Source: Bradyrhizobium sp. WBAH42 (GTDB lineage: Bacteria; Pseudomonadota; Alphaproteobacteria; Rhizobiales; Xanthobacteraceae). Taken from it: a DNA stretch of 64,000 nt. Positions within the stretch are counted from its first letter, which is position 1. The number at the start of each line of letters is the position of its first letter. Below, one piece after another: positions 17,076 to 26,391 of this stretch. The stretch covers positions 744,001 to 808,000 of the forward strand of contig NZ_CP036533.1 in the NCBI RefSeq assembly GCF_024585265.1. The letters run 5' to 3'. Both the position numbers and the translations under genes were made by a program. Under the pieces are notes generated by a model, which saw only the letters and a program-made list of their open reading frames with translations, did not search any database and was not told the DNA's origin.

Positions 17076-17676
17076 ATCGGGTCCGGCCGCGAAGGCCACG
17101 GTGCACAGCGCGGCTAACGCGGCAGGCACAGGAAGCGATCCATGAATCGCCCTGACAGCACGAACCTGAACCACCAATACATCATTCGCCGCATCGACAT
17201 AGCTGTAGTCCTCGACAGCCCTCCACCAGCTCGGGGAACCTTTAGCGCGAGTGCAGCAATGCGCGTGTGATGTACTTCACATTCTTGGCCGCTAGCCCGG
17301 ACCCGTTGTCGCAGAATCGTCACGCGCGGAAGGCCGCGACGCGCGCATCGCGGGAAGGCGCGAGTTGAAAGTCGCCGCCGATTAACGCTGCGCCGGCTTG
17401 ATCGCCGCCTCGGAGCAACCGCGCGCGTGCATCCTTCGACGCCGTCGAGCGGCAAGTCGCGCGCCAAGCACGCGCGGAGGCATTTCACCTGCAACAACCG
17501 GCGCTGCGCGTGTGGTGCTCGGGTATGCGAATTCATTTCGAAGAATCTGTCGACAAATTAGCTCGAATTGCAGGGCTTAACGTTACTCAGATAATTCAAG
17601 AACGATGTGAAGCTCTCCTTATTTGAACCCACGCTCCGCGGTTATGAAACCGTCACGGAACGGGAGTGGTGTTGCA
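17076..17676. other. 600-bp intergenic region without a supported gene
   Basis: A 140-codon minus-strand frame (17114-17536) is open but Arg-rich and without motif, as expected by chance at this GC content. Composition becomes AT-richer from about 17540 to 17640, just before the EAL-type gene, suggesting its promoter lies there. Confidence 0.4.
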
Positions 17677-18885
17677 ATGAACGATGGGATGATTGAGCTC
17701 GTCGGACGAAGGCCTGTGACCTTCGGACGACGAAAGGTGACGCCGCGCGCCTGCGTGGCCGACAGCAAGCGTCACTTGCGCGCCTTTCTCAGCGAGATCC
17801 TCGAAGATCTCGGCTTCGTCACCTGCGAATGCGCCAGCGCCGACGAGCTGCAGACCGTGCTCGCCAGCGAACTGCCCGACCTGATCCTGCTCGGCGTCGC
17901 CGCCGACGGCATCGAGCCGGGACGATTCCTCGAAATCCTGGTGCGCGAGGCATTTTCCGGCAAGGTTCTCGCCGTCGGCGCCCGCGATTCGATCATCGTC
18001 AAAGCCGTGCGGCAGGTCGGTGAGGAATACGGCCTTGCGATGCTGCCGCCGCTGACGACGCCCTTTGCCGCGGAGACGCTGCGCGAGCGCGTTGCCATGC
18101 TGCTGCCGGAGGAGCCGGCGCCGAGCCCGGCCGTGCATGTCGGCGAGGCCTTGCATGCCGGCTGGCTGGAGCTCTGGTACCAGCCCAAGATCGACGCGCG
18201 CACGCTGGTCCGCAACGGCGCCGAGGCCTTGGTGCGGATGCGGCATCCGACCTGGGGCGTGGTGCCGCCGGCCTATTTCATCCCGGAGCCGCACGATCCG
18301 CATTTTCGCGCGCTGTCGGAGTTCGTGATCGATCGCGCCATGCAGGACTGGCACTATCTTCTCGAGCAACAAAGTCCGGTCGACCTGTCGATCAATCTTC
18401 CCGCCTCCTATCTCAGGGAGCCGCAGGCGGTGCGCGATCTCTGCCGCCGCGTGCCGACACACCCGGCCTTCGGCGGACTGACGGTCGAGATCGACAGCGA
18501 GGAGGCGATCCGCGAGCTCGATCTCCTGGGCGAGGTCGCGCGCGAGGTCGGCCTGCACAATATCGGCCTGTCGATCGACAATCTCGGCGCCAACTGGCCC
18601 TCGCTGATGGACCTGGACAAGATTCCCTTCGTCAAGCTGAAGGCCGATCGGCAATTCGTCACCGGCAGCGGCGGCGACCGGCTGAAGCGCACGGTGTGCC
18701 GTCACATCGTCGAGCTGGCGCAGGGCTTTGGCGCGCGCGCGGTGGCGCAAGGGGTCGAAAGCCGCGCCGATCTCGTCGCCGCGAACGAGCTCGGCTTCGA
18801 CCTCGTGCAGGGCTTTCTGTTCGGCAAGCCGATGCCGCTGAAGAAGTTTGCACGCAGCGCGCTGACGCGAACCGTGATGGGATGA
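17677..18885 (+). CDS. Degenerate receiver-EAL domain protein, probably not a c-di-GMP hydrolase
   Basis: Residues about 20-140 form a pseudo-receiver: ACVADSKRHLRAFL is kept, but the acceptor Asp position reads LILLGVAADG and the Lys-Pro motif is lost. Residues about 150-400 form an EAL domain with GAEALVRMRH, SINLPAS, VEIDSEEA, LKADR and LVQGFLFGKP. The metal pair DDFG reads DNLG, and AEGVE reads AQGVE. EAL phosphodiesterases need these acids, so enzymatic activity is unlikely; the protein may bind c-di-GMP or partners instead. The ATG at 17677 has GGGAG about 12 bases upstream; ATG at 17644 is an alternative. Confidence 0.82.
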   Translation: MNDGMIELVGRRPVTFGRRKVTPRACVADSKRHLRAFLSEILEDLGFVTCECASADELQTVLASELPDLILLGVAADGIEPGRFLEILVREAFSGKVLAVGARDSIIVKAVRQVGEEYGLAMLPPLTTPFAAETLRERVAMLLPEEPAPSPAVHVGEALHAGWLELWYQPKIDARTLVRNGAEALVRMRHPTWGVVPPAYFIPEPHDPHFRALSEFVIDRAMQDWHYLLEQQSPVDLSINLPASYLREPQAVRDLCRRVPTHPAFGGLTVEIDSEEAIRELDLLGEVAREVGLHNIGLSIDNLGANWPSLMDLDKIPFVKLKADRQFVTGSGGDRLKRTVCRHIVELAQGFGARAVAQGVESRADLVAANELGFDLVQGFLFGKPMPLKKFARSALTRTVMG

Positions 18886-18886
18886 G

Positions 18887-18920
18887 CGCGTCGCGCTCCC
18901 AGCCTCGAGAGCGCGACGCG
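18887..18920. terminator. Bidirectional hairpin between convergent genes
   Basis: A perfect 12-bp stem, CGCGTCGCGCTC at 18887-18898 with its complement at 18909-18920, has a 10-base loop. It lies just after the EAL-type gene and just after the convergent flavoprotein gene. There is no T tract, so termination is plausible but unproven. Confidence 0.45.
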
Positions 18921-18933
18921 AGCCGTCTCGCAA

Positions 18934-19788
18934 CTACGCGGTTGCGGCGCGGAGATTTGTCGTCGATCGAATCACGCCAGGCTTGTCCGCCGCGCCGCAT
19001 TCATCAGGCCGATCGAAGTGGAGCGCGAAACCGCGCGCCCCGGGCGACTCGAGCCCGGCGCGGAGCTGCATGCTCGGGATGACGTAATCGCCGCCATTCT
19101 GGCGCCGATAGGGAATCGGTGACGTCGTCGCAAGCGTTCTCATCCTCTCGCGCAGGCGTTCGGCCGCCGCGGCGAAAGCGGCGTCGTCGAACCTGTCGGC
19201 CTGATAGACCACGAACGGCGGCAGGACGTCATAGCCGGGATAATAGAGAATGCCGTGATTGATCGGAAACAGCAGGTCGTCGATCGGCCCATTGATGCCG
19301 CGGGCGGAATAATGGTCCTGCCAGCCGCCGGCGGTCACGATCAGCATCGCGCGTTTGCCTACCAGGGTCCCCTCGCCGTAACGGTCGCCCCATCGCTTGT
19401 CGCTGTGCTCGCCGACACCATAGGCGAAACCGTAGGCGAACACGCGGTCGACCCAGCCCTTGAGGATCGCAGGCATGCTGAACCACCACAGCGGAAATTG
19501 CAGGATCAGAACATCGGCCCACAGCAGCTTCTCGATCTCGCCCTTGACGTCGGCGGTCAGCGTGCCCGCCTCGAACGCCTGCTTGGATGCCGCGGCAACC
19601 GAGAGACGCGCATCGTTCGGCAGCGACGGGAAGTCGCCGCGATCGACCTCGGACTTCCAGCCCCCGGCATAGAGGTCGGAGACCCGCACCTCGTGGCCCT
19701 GCGCCTCGAGCTCTCTGATGGCGACATCCCGGAGCGAACCATTCAGCGAGCGCGCTTCAGGATGAGCAAAGACGATCAACACTTTCAT
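18934..19788 (-). CDS. NAD(P)H-quinone reductase-like flavodoxin-fold protein
   Basis: A 284-residue member of the NQO1/KefF/MdaB-type family. MKVLIVFAHPEARSLNG is the FMN/FAD phosphate-binding start, LILQFPLWWFSMPAILKGW is the family hallmark, and VTAGGWQDHYSARGING follows. Such enzymes carry out two-electron reduction of quinones. The C terminus is about 80 residues longer than the core. The frame continues upstream to 20085 opposite the LysR gene, but Met at 19788 fits the family start. The divergent LysR-type gene 95 bases away is its likely regulator. Confidence 0.88.
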   Translation of the reverse strand: MKVLIVFAHPEARSLNGSLRDVAIRELEAQGHEVRVSDLYAGGWKSEVDRGDFPSLPNDARLSVAAASKQAFEAGTLTADVKGEIEKLLWADVLILQFPLWWFSMPAILKGWVDRVFAYGFAYGVGEHSDKRWGDRYGEGTLVGKRAMLIVTAGGWQDHYSARGINGPIDDLLFPINHGILYYPGYDVLPPFVVYQADRFDDAAFAAAAERLRERMRTLATTSPIPYRRQNGGDYVIPSMQLRAGLESPGARGFALHFDRPDECGAADKPGVIRSTTNLRAATA

Positions 19789-19882
19789 GTCGGCACCATT
19801 GGATTGATGATTTGCGCTCGGCAGATAGCGCCCTGGACCGCGATCCGGTAGAAGCGGCCAATGGATAAGATTGTGCCGGAAA

Positions 19883-20818
19883 ATGGATAGGTCGGAGGTT
19901 ACGCTCGAGCGCATGCGCAGCTTCGTGCGCGTCGCCGAGCGCGGAAGCCTGTCCGCGGTCGCGCGCGAGCTCGGGGTCGGACAATCCACCGTGACGCGGC
20001 ACATTCGAGAGCTGGAGCAGGCGGTCGGCGTGCCGCTGCTCACCAGGACCACGCGCAGGGTCACCATGACGGCGGAGGGCCGCAATTACTACGCCGACTG
20101 CGTGCATATCCTGCGTCTCGTCGAGCAGGCCGGCGACGAGGCGCGCTCGACGCGCGGCGCGCCGGCCGGAACTGTCCGGGTCTCCTGCACCGCGGCGTTC
20201 GGCGTGCTCCACGTCAGCCGTTTCATCTTCGCCTTTCAGGACATCTATCCGGACGTGTCGGTCGACCTCAGCCTGACCGACGAGCGGATCGACCTCGTCC
20301 GGGAGGGCGTCGATGTCGCACTCCGTTTGGGGCCGCTCGCCGAAAGCACGATGAAGCTGAAGTCGCTTGGCCAGTCGCGGCGGCTGCTCGTGGCCGCACC
20401 CGGCTATCTTGCCGCGCGTGGCCGGCCCGCGCGTCCGCAAGACCTCGCCCATCACGAGGGCGTTCGCATGTCCAACATCGCCGGCAGCGATGTCCTCGTG
20501 CTGCAGGGCCGCCGCGGTGGCCGCAATGCGATACCCTTCAGCGGGCGGCTGCGCCTGGATCACGGGCTGGCCGCGCGTGAGGCGCTCGCGGCGGGCCGCG
20601 GCATTGCGCCGGCGCATCTTTGGCTGGTCAACGACCTGCTCGCCGACGGCCGCCTCGAACGCGTGCTGCCGGACTATTCGCCGCCGCCCGTTCCGCTGAA
20701 CATGCTGATCGTGCCGGAGCGGTCCGGCGTTGCGCGCGTGCGCCTCCTGGTCGATTTCCTCGCCGAGCAGATCGCGCGATTGCCCGGGATCGAAAAGCCT
20801 CAATCCGGCAGGAAGTAA
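19883..20818 (+). CDS. LysR-family transcriptional regulator
   Basis: A 311-residue LysR protein. The N-terminal HTH (residues 5-65) reads LERMRSFVRVAERGSLSAVA and TVTRHIRELEQAVGVPLL. The effector domain contains GTVRVSCTAAFGVLHV and EGVDVALRLGPLAEST, typical of the CrgA-like subgroup. It is divergently transcribed from the quinone reductase-like gene, the usual arrangement for LysR regulators and their targets. Its stop lies 15 bases from the stop of the convergent transporter gene. Confidence 0.9.
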   Translation: MDRSEVTLERMRSFVRVAERGSLSAVARELGVGQSTVTRHIRELEQAVGVPLLTRTTRRVTMTAEGRNYYADCVHILRLVEQAGDEARSTRGAPAGTVRVSCTAAFGVLHVSRFIFAFQDIYPDVSVDLSLTDERIDLVREGVDVALRLGPLAESTMKLKSLGQSRRLLVAAPGYLAARGRPARPQDLAHHEGVRMSNIAGSDVLVLQGRRGGRNAIPFSGRLRLDHGLAAREALAAGRGIAPAHLWLVNDLLADGRLERVLPDYSPPPVPLNMLIVPERSGVARVRLLVDFLAEQIARLPGIEKPQSGRK

Positions 20819-20833
20819 CGAAGCGGGTTGTCC

Positions 20834-21694
20834 TCACGCAAACCGTCGCGCGAAGAAGACGCAGGCGACCACGATCGCGGTCGCGGCGATCATGCTTCCT
20901 GCGACCGGCTCGTGCAGCAGAAGAGCTGCGAGCGCGAGACCGAAGAACGGCTGTAGCTGCTGCAGCTGGCCGACGCGGGCAATGCCGCCGATGGCGAGCC
21001 CGCGGTACCAGAAGATGAAGCCGACGAACATGCTGAAGACGGAGACATAAGCGAGCCCGACCCAGGCGGGCCCACTGATGCCGCTCCAGGCGGGCGGCCA
21101 CGTCAGAACTGCGAGCGCCAGCATCAGCGGCAGCGCGAGCAGCAGCGCCCAGGAGATCACCTGCCAGCCGCCGAGGCGGCGCGACAGCGCGGCGCCTTCG
21201 GCATAGCCGAGGCCGCACAGCACGATCGCGGCGACCATCAGGAGATCGCCGGTGAGCGAGGCCGCGCCGTCGCCGGCGAGGGCGAAGCCGGCCACCGTGG
21301 CGCTGCCGAGACAAGCGAACAGCCAGAACGGCGGCCGCGGCCGCTCGCCGCCGCGCAGCACGCCGAAGATCGCGGTCGCCAGCGGCAACAGGCCGATGAA
21401 GACGATGGAACGCGCGGACGTGATGTGCTGGAGCGCGAGCGCCGTCAGCAGGGGAAAGCCGATCACGACGCCGATCGCGACGATGGTGAGCGAGGCGAGA
21501 TCCTGCCGCTGCGGCCAAGTCTGGCGGAGCAGGCCGAGCACCGCCGCACCGATCAGCGCCGCGATGACGGCGCGCGCCGAGGTCAGGAACAGCGCCGAGA
21601 AGCCGCCGACGGCCACGCGCGTCGCCGGCAGCGAGCCGCTGAAGATGATGACGCCGAGGAGCCCGTTGCCCCAGCCGCTGGCGGAAGAGTGCAT
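20834..21694 (-). CDS. EamA/DMT-family membrane transporter
   Basis: A 286-residue membrane protein with about ten hydrophobic helices in two EamA repeats, for example LTIVAIGVVIGFPLLTALAL and VGLAYVSVFSMFVGFIFWY. The repeat ends are GGFALAG-like and AALLLHEPVAGSMIAATAIV. Such transporters usually export metabolites or amino acids. The chosen start is MHSSASGWGNG; an extension to 21781 is open but hydrophilic and overlaps a dispersed repeat. Substrate unknown. Confidence 0.87.
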   Translation of the reverse strand: MHSSASGWGNGLLGVIIFSGSLPATRVAVGGFSALFLTSARAVIAALIGAAVLGLLRQTWPQRQDLASLTIVAIGVVIGFPLLTALALQHITSARSIVFIGLLPLATAIFGVLRGGERPRPPFWLFACLGSATVAGFALAGDGAASLTGDLLMVAAIVLCGLGYAEGAALSRRLGGWQVISWALLLALPLMLALAVLTWPPAWSGISGPAWVGLAYVSVFSMFVGFIFWYRGLAIGGIARVGQLQQLQPFFGLALAALLLHEPVAGSMIAATAIVVACVFFARRFA

Positions 21695-21766
21695 GTTGGT
21701 CTCGCTTGGTGGGGGCGTGCCGTGAGGGTTGAACGCTTCGCGTTCAGCCATGGAGCAACAAAAGTG

Positions 21767-21790
21767 CGAAAACAACCCCATGCACAGTAG
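21767..21790. repeat. Short dispersed repeat, copy A
   Basis: 24 bases beginning CGAAAACAACC and ending GCACAGTAG, identical to 50865-50888. Weaker similarity (GGNGTTG, then GGTTA) continues for about 35 bases after both copies. It lies just upstream of the DMT transporter gene. Role unknown. Confidence 0.75.
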
Positions 21791-22024
21791 ACGGGGGTTG
21801 CAAGATCAATGGGTTACGCGGAGGGCTGGATCAGGTGCGGGTCGGGCAGGATTTCAGGAGCCAAAAAGCCGAGGAATCTCCCGTCATTTGCTTCGTCGAG
21901 CAAAACAGGAGCATAGTGGCATCGTCGCAAGAGGTCGGACAGGCAGGGCTTTGGCCCGGGTCTCGTGAAGGCGTCTGCCGCCGGACGGTGCGCGTGCACT
22001 GTCACCGCAACATCCAGCATCCGC
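21791..22024. other. Intergenic region without a supported gene
   Basis: The space between the transporter and the flavin oxidase, both on the minus strand. Short frames here have no motif. The first part may be an extension of the dispersed repeat at 21767-21790. Confidence 0.35.
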
Positions 22025-23164
22025 TCAGGCAAATCGAGAATATCGGGACAGCTGAAAGAAGGGTTCTGCCTGGTAGGACGGATCGGTGGCAAGGCGAGCA
22101 AGCCTTTGCCCGATGGCGGGCGCGAACTTCGCACCATGGCCTGAACACGCGGAGCAGACGATCAGGCGGGAATCCGGCCAGCGATCGATGATGAATTCCT
22201 CGCCCGCGTCTAGCAGGCGGTCGGCGGGCACGGTGTTGGTGTAGAGGCAGACGTCGCGATCGATGATGGGCCCGGCCGCGCCCAGGACGAGCGCGGCCAA
22301 CGCTTCGCCGATCGGGCGGAGTTCGGCATCGCTGGCGTGCGGACCCCAGTCGTCGGGGCCGACCACGGGCCCGTGGTTGTGAGGCGCAGCTTTAACGCCG
22401 CGCTGTTCGAAGTCCGGAAAGCCGTAGACCATGTCATCAGGACCTCGGTCCAGAATGAAGATCGGGAAACGACCGAGCGCCACAGTGTCGGGGCTAGCAG
22501 GCGCGAACCAGCCGACCGCCTGTCGGGTCACGTTCAGCAGCGCGGCGAGTTGCGGGAGCGCGCGACCGAGCCATGGGCCCAGCGCCAGTATAGCGCGCTC
22601 GGCGAAGAACTCTTCGGTCGCCGTGCGGATCGACACGCCGTCGTGGTGCGGCGTGAAGCTCGCGCGTTCCGGAATCACACGGTCGCGAGCGCGTGCGCGC
22701 ATCAGTGTCATGACGACCTCAGTGTGCAGGATCGCGCCGCCGTCCTGCACGACGACGTCCCAGTCGCCGGGCAGGCTGAAAGCCGGAAATTCCTTGTTCG
22801 CTTCGCCTGCGGTCAACATCGGATCCGGGCGCCCTTTCGCGATCGCGGCCGCGCGCGAGGACGCCACCATGGCGGAGCCGGGGCGGCCGGCCTCCAAAAC
22901 AGGGGTTTCCGTCAGAATTGTTTGACCGCTTTCGCTCTGCAGCCGGATCCAGCCGGCGTGCGCCTCGTCGCTCAGGCTGGTGTAGTTGGGGTTTTCGAAA
23001 TTGAAGCGACGGAAAATGCGACATGAACCATGTGACGAGCCTCGATCCGAACCTGCTGCGACAGGGTCGAAGCCGAGCGCATCGACGCCGGCATCCAGCA
23101 ATGCGCCCAGCGCTGCTCCGCCCATGAGCCCCAGACCCAGCACGGCGACTTCGCATTTTCGCAT
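22025..23164 (-). CDS. FAD-dependent oxidoreductase, MSOX/MTOX-like
   Basis: A 379-residue flavoprotein of the sarcosine oxidase/N-methyltryptophan oxidase type, which oxidise secondary or N-methylated amines. EVAVLGLGLMGGAALGALLDAG is the dinucleotide-binding fold, GSCRIFRRFNFENPNYTSL matches the family's RI-R--- segment, and the C terminus has CLYTNT with the Cys that carries covalent flavin in MSOX, followed by CSGHGAKFAPAIG. The gene stands alone. Substrate cannot be inferred from sequence. Confidence 0.85.
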   Translation of the reverse strand: MRKCEVAVLGLGLMGGAALGALLDAGVDALGFDPVAAGSDRGSSHGSCRIFRRFNFENPNYTSLSDEAHAGWIRLQSESGQTILTETPVLEAGRPGSAMVASSRAAAIAKGRPDPMLTAGEANKEFPAFSLPGDWDVVVQDGGAILHTEVVMTLMRARARDRVIPERASFTPHHDGVSIRTATEEFFAERAILALGPWLGRALPQLAALLNVTRQAVGWFAPASPDTVALGRFPIFILDRGPDDMVYGFPDFEQRGVKAAPHNHGPVVGPDDWGPHASDAELRPIGEALAALVLGAAGPIIDRDVCLYTNTVPADRLLDAGEEFIIDRWPDSRLIVCSACSGHGAKFAPAIGQRLARLATDPSYQAEPFFQLSRYSRFA

Positions 23165-23534
23165 GTAGGCCTCGCGGGCGATGCTACGACGCGGCGATCA
23201 TCCCGATGATTTCGCGGGTTTGCAAGGTCTGCGGGAGGGCGATTACGGCCGGCATCGACAACGCCGTATCAGATCGTCTGCAGGCTTGCTCCGCCTCTCC
23301 CGCTTGCGGGAGAGCATAGGCCGCCTTCGGCGGCCGTCCTTCAAAAGGACGCCGAGGCGTAGCCTCGGCTATCGCGCTCGCAGAGCGCGGCGGGTAAGGG
23401 CTCTCGCCGCGCAGGGACGTCCTCAGTTAATCTCGATAATCCCAGCGCGGAGACATCCTCTCCCCACCCCTCCCCCGCAAGCGTGGGAGGGAGCGCACCT
23501 TCCCTTGTCGCGATCAAGCCTACTCGCACCCCGC
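23165..23534. repeat. Repeat-rich intergenic region
   Basis: No gene is supported. The stretch contains several short inverted pairs: CTCTCCCGCTTGCGGGAGAG near 23296, GGCCGCCTTCGGCGGCC near 23320, GAGGCGTAGCCTC near 23351, and an arm resembling CCCCGCAAGCGTGGGAGGG near 23474. They resemble dispersed palindromes seen elsewhere in the window, for example at 26238-26362. Confidence 0.6.
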
Positions 23535-24050
23535 CTATTGCGCTGACGAAGGAATACGCCGCAGGACGTCGTCATAGGGTGCGAGGTCGAGATAGGCCGT
23601 GACCTCGGCCGCCTTGCCATCCTGCATGAGCATGATCCACGCATAACTGTTCGCGTAAGGCCTGCCGTCACGGGCCACGCCGCTGCCTTCCCAATGCGCG
23701 ATGACGTGATCACCATCGGCGAAGATCCTCACGGCAGTAGGACGCACCGGTGTCGACAATCGGCTGGCGAACGGGCGAACCGCGCGATCGAGGAACACCT
23801 CGCGCCCTCTGAACTCGCCGGCGCTTGGACCGGATCCCTTGATGCGCCACACCACGTTTTCGTGCAGCAGGTCATTGAAGAATCTGGTTCCTCCCGCCGC
23901 CCATCGATCGAATGCATCGGCGACGACCCGCTTGTTGTCACCCTGCACCGAACTGGCCTGTCCGCAAGGCGCGGCCGTTGTCAGGCTGGATGCAGTGAAG
24001 ATGACCGCATAGACGCACCACGCAAGTACGCGATTGACCATGACTGCCAT
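23535..24050 (-). CDS. Secreted NTF2/SnoaL-like protein
   Basis: A 171-residue protein with an N-terminal signal-like segment (VLAWCVYAVIFTASSLTTAAP) followed by an NTF2-like fold: VVADAFDRWAAGGTRFFNDLLHENVVWRI and RPFASRL, then VIAHWEGSGVARDGRPYANSYAWIMLMQDGKAAEVTAYLD. Members include SnoaL-like cyclases, dehydratases and binding proteins; the family alone does not give an activity. GGGAGAC precedes the chosen ATG; the upstream open frame overlaps the aldo/keto reductase gene. It is close downstream of that gene and probably co-transcribed with it. Confidence 0.8.
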   Translation of the reverse strand: MAVMVNRVLAWCVYAVIFTASSLTTAAPCGQASSVQGDNKRVVADAFDRWAAGGTRFFNDLLHENVVWRIKGSGPSAGEFRGREVFLDRAVRPFASRLSTPVRPTAVRIFADGDHVIAHWEGSGVARDGRPYANSYAWIMLMQDGKAAEVTAYLDLAPYDDVLRRIPSSAQ

Positions 24051-24138
24051 TGTGTCTCCCTCTCTGGTGCAAATGTCGTCCTGCCCCGAAGTGATGCACG
24101 CGCGGTCGGTCGAGATCGGCGACGTGTTGTTGCCCGAT

Positions 24139-25200
24139 CTAGCCGCGCCGCGCGACGCTGGCGCCGCCAAAGATGAGTTGCTCCACCATGGGGCGGCGCA
24201 AGAAGCGGCCTGGAAAAATGGGATCTGGCGCAGTCGCCTGGTCGAGGCGCGCCATCTGTTCGGCAGACAACGTTATCCCGACCGCGCCGAAATTGTCTTC
24301 CGCCTGCTCCAGGGTGCGGGCGCCGATCACCGGCGCGGTGACCGCCGGATTGGCCAGCGTCCATGCGATGGCTACCTGCGAGGACGTTGCGCCGAGCTCC
24401 GAGGCGATGGTTCGCACCGTTTCGGCCGCGGCGAGCGATCGCTCGTTGAGAAGGCCGGATGACGCGATGATCGAGGCGCGTGTGGTTCCGACCGCCCGTT
24501 CCTGAGAATCCCTTAGATCGGCGCGGGTGTACTTGCCGGTGAGCACGCCGCCGCCGAGGGGCGACCAGGGCAGCACGCCCAGGCCGAGGGCTGCTGCCAG
24601 CGGGATGAGCTCGTGTTCGACGGTGCGCTCGACCAGATTGTATTCGATCTGGAGGGCAACGAAGGGCGACCAACCGCGCAGATCTGCCATCGTCTGCAGC
24701 TGTGAAATGCGCCAAGCCGGCGTGTTGCAGATGCCGACGTACAAAATCTTTCCGGTGCGCACGAGATCGTCCAGGCCGCGCATCACCTCATCCGGCTGCG
24801 TCGTCGCATCCCAAGCGTGGAGGTAAAGCAGGTCGATGCGGTCCGTATCGAGTTGCCGCAGGCTCTGCTCCACGGAACGAACCATGTTGAGCCGGTGGTT
24901 GCCGCCGGAATTGGGGTTGCCGGGATCGCGGGCCATGGTGAACTTGGTCGCGAGCACGAGGCGATCGCGCTTCTCCCGTGCGAACTGGCCGACCAAGCGC
25001 TCGGAAGCGCCATTGGTGTAGTTCACCGCGGTGTCGATGAAATTGCCGCCGCGGTCGACGTACAGATCGAAGATCCGCCGTGCCTCACTGGGGTCGGCGC
25101 CCCATCCCCACTCCGTCCCGAAGGTCATCGTGCCCAGGGCAAGGGGAGATATGCGCAGGCCGGAGCGGCCAAGCAGGCGGTATTGATCGAGCGACGTCAT
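24139..25200 (-). CDS. Aldo/keto reductase
   Basis: A 353-residue NADPH-dependent reductase of the AKR superfamily, acting on aldehydes or ketones. GRSGLRISPLALGTMTFG is the N-terminal strand, NFIDTAVNYTNGASERLVG carries catalytic Asp and Tyr, LATKF the Lys and LLYLHAWD the His. The tail ends with PVIGARTLEQAEDN, the NADPH-binding region. It is divergent from a LysR gene with 92 bases between the starts and is followed by the NTF2-like gene. Confidence 0.92.
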   Translation of the reverse strand: MTSLDQYRLLGRSGLRISPLALGTMTFGTEWGWGADPSEARRIFDLYVDRGGNFIDTAVNYTNGASERLVGQFAREKRDRLVLATKFTMARDPGNPNSGGNHRLNMVRSVEQSLRQLDTDRIDLLYLHAWDATTQPDEVMRGLDDLVRTGKILYVGICNTPAWRISQLQTMADLRGWSPFVALQIEYNLVERTVEHELIPLAAALGLGVLPWSPLGGGVLTGKYTRADLRDSQERAVGTTRASIIASSGLLNERSLAAAETVRTIASELGATSSQVAIAWTLANPAVTAPVIGARTLEQAEDNFGAVGITLSAEQMARLDQATAPDPIFPGRFLRRPMVEQLIFGGASVARRG

Positions 25201-25292
25201 CAGAGCCTCCTTCGTGTGGTTCGGAGGTAGTCCCCGGTGAGAGGTGGGAGAAGTTGGCCAATGATGACTGGGGTGGTAAGCCTAGCTAACCA

Positions 25293-26195
25293 ATGACCAC
25301 CGACCTGAACCTCGTCGCCGTTTTCATCGCGGTCGCGGAAGCCAAGAGCTTCCGTGGCGCCGCCGAGCGGCTCGGCGTGACACGATCCGCCGTGAGCCAA
25401 GCTGTCCGACGCATGGAAGACCAGTTGGGCGTGGCTCTCGTCCAGCGCACGACGCGCAGCGTCAGTCTCACCGAAGCCGGCGTGCGCTTGCATCAGCGCG
25501 TGGCGCCGGCGCTCGCCGAAGTCGAACAGGCGATCAATGGCGCCCGCGACCGTGACGCGCAGCCGACGGGGCAGCTGCGTCTCGCCGTCTCATCGATCGC
25601 CGAGCGTTTCATTCGCGGTCCATTGCTGGCCGAATTCACGCACGCCAATCCCGGCGTGCGGGTTGACGTGACCGTGACCGATGACGAATTCGACATCGTG
25701 GCCGAGGGCTTTGATGCAGGCGTCCGGCTCGGCGAAGTGATCGAGCAGGACATGATCGCCGTGCCGGTCTCGGGCGATCAGCGCCAGCTGGTCGTGGCCG
25801 CTCCGGCCTATCTGGAACGGTTCGGCGCCCCCTCTCATCCGCGCGAGCTTGCGCAGCATTGCTGCATCGGGTGGCGGCCGGCGCCGCACGTCGCTCCCTA
25901 CCGCTGGGAATTTGCGGAAGGAGGGCGCGAGTTCGACGTCGCGGTGGAGCCGAGGATCACGACCAACGACATGTGGGTCATGGTGCGGACCGCCTGCGCG
26001 GGAGGCGGCCTGACATTCGGCATGGAGGAAACGTTTCGATCCTATATCGAACGAGGAGAATTGGTGCCCGTGCTGGAGGAATATTGCCCGTTCTTCCCCG
26101 GCTTCTTCCTCTACTTTCCGGATCGGCGGAATCTTCCGCCGAAGCTGCGCGCGCTGATCGATCACGTGCGTTATCGGCCGAGCGGAAAGCGCTAG
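25293..26195 (+). CDS. LysR-family transcriptional regulator
   Basis: A 300-residue LysR protein beginning MTTDLNLVAVFIAVAEAKSF. The HTH reads LGVTRSAVSQAVRRMEDQLG and the effector domain contains GQLRLAVSSIAERFI and EGFDAGVRLGEVIEQDM. It is divergent from the aldo/keto reductase gene, which is its most likely target together with the NTF2-like gene. Codon use is like its neighbours. Confidence 0.92.
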   Translation: MTTDLNLVAVFIAVAEAKSFRGAAERLGVTRSAVSQAVRRMEDQLGVALVQRTTRSVSLTEAGVRLHQRVAPALAEVEQAINGARDRDAQPTGQLRLAVSSIAERFIRGPLLAEFTHANPGVRVDVTVTDDEFDIVAEGFDAGVRLGEVIEQDMIAVPVSGDQRQLVVAAPAYLERFGAPSHPRELAQHCCIGWRPAPHVAPYRWEFAEGGREFDVAVEPRITTNDMWVMVRTACAGGGLTFGMEETFRSYIERGELVPVLEEYCPFFPGFFLYFPDRRNLPPKLRALIDHVRYRPSGKR

Positions 26196-26237
26196 CGCGC
26201 AGTGAAATGAGGCTCGATCGCCGCAAAAACGAACGTG

Positions 26238-26362
26238 CGCTCCCTCTCCCGCTTGCGGGAGAGGGTTGGGGAGAAGGTGTTTCCGCAATGGGACAATCCC
26301 CAAGAGGAGAAAGCCCTCACCCGGCGCTTCGCGCCGACCTCTCCCGCAAGCGGGAGAGGTGA
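26238..26362. repeat. Palindromic intergenic repeat (CTCTCCCGCTTGCGGGAGAG type)
   Basis: The left arm begins GCTCCCTCTCCCGCTTGCGGG and the right arm ends CTCTCCCGCAAGCGGGAGAG; each arm is itself a short palindrome. It lies between convergent genes. Related sequence is at 23296. Confidence 0.7.
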
Positions 26363-26391
26363 ACGAGCCGCGGCAATCCCTCAAGCCCGCT

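Noticed and set aside
17114..17536. 140-codon minus-strand open frame between two plus-strand genes
   Set aside because: Arg-rich composition without motifs and no ribosome binding site; typical of chance frames at this GC content.
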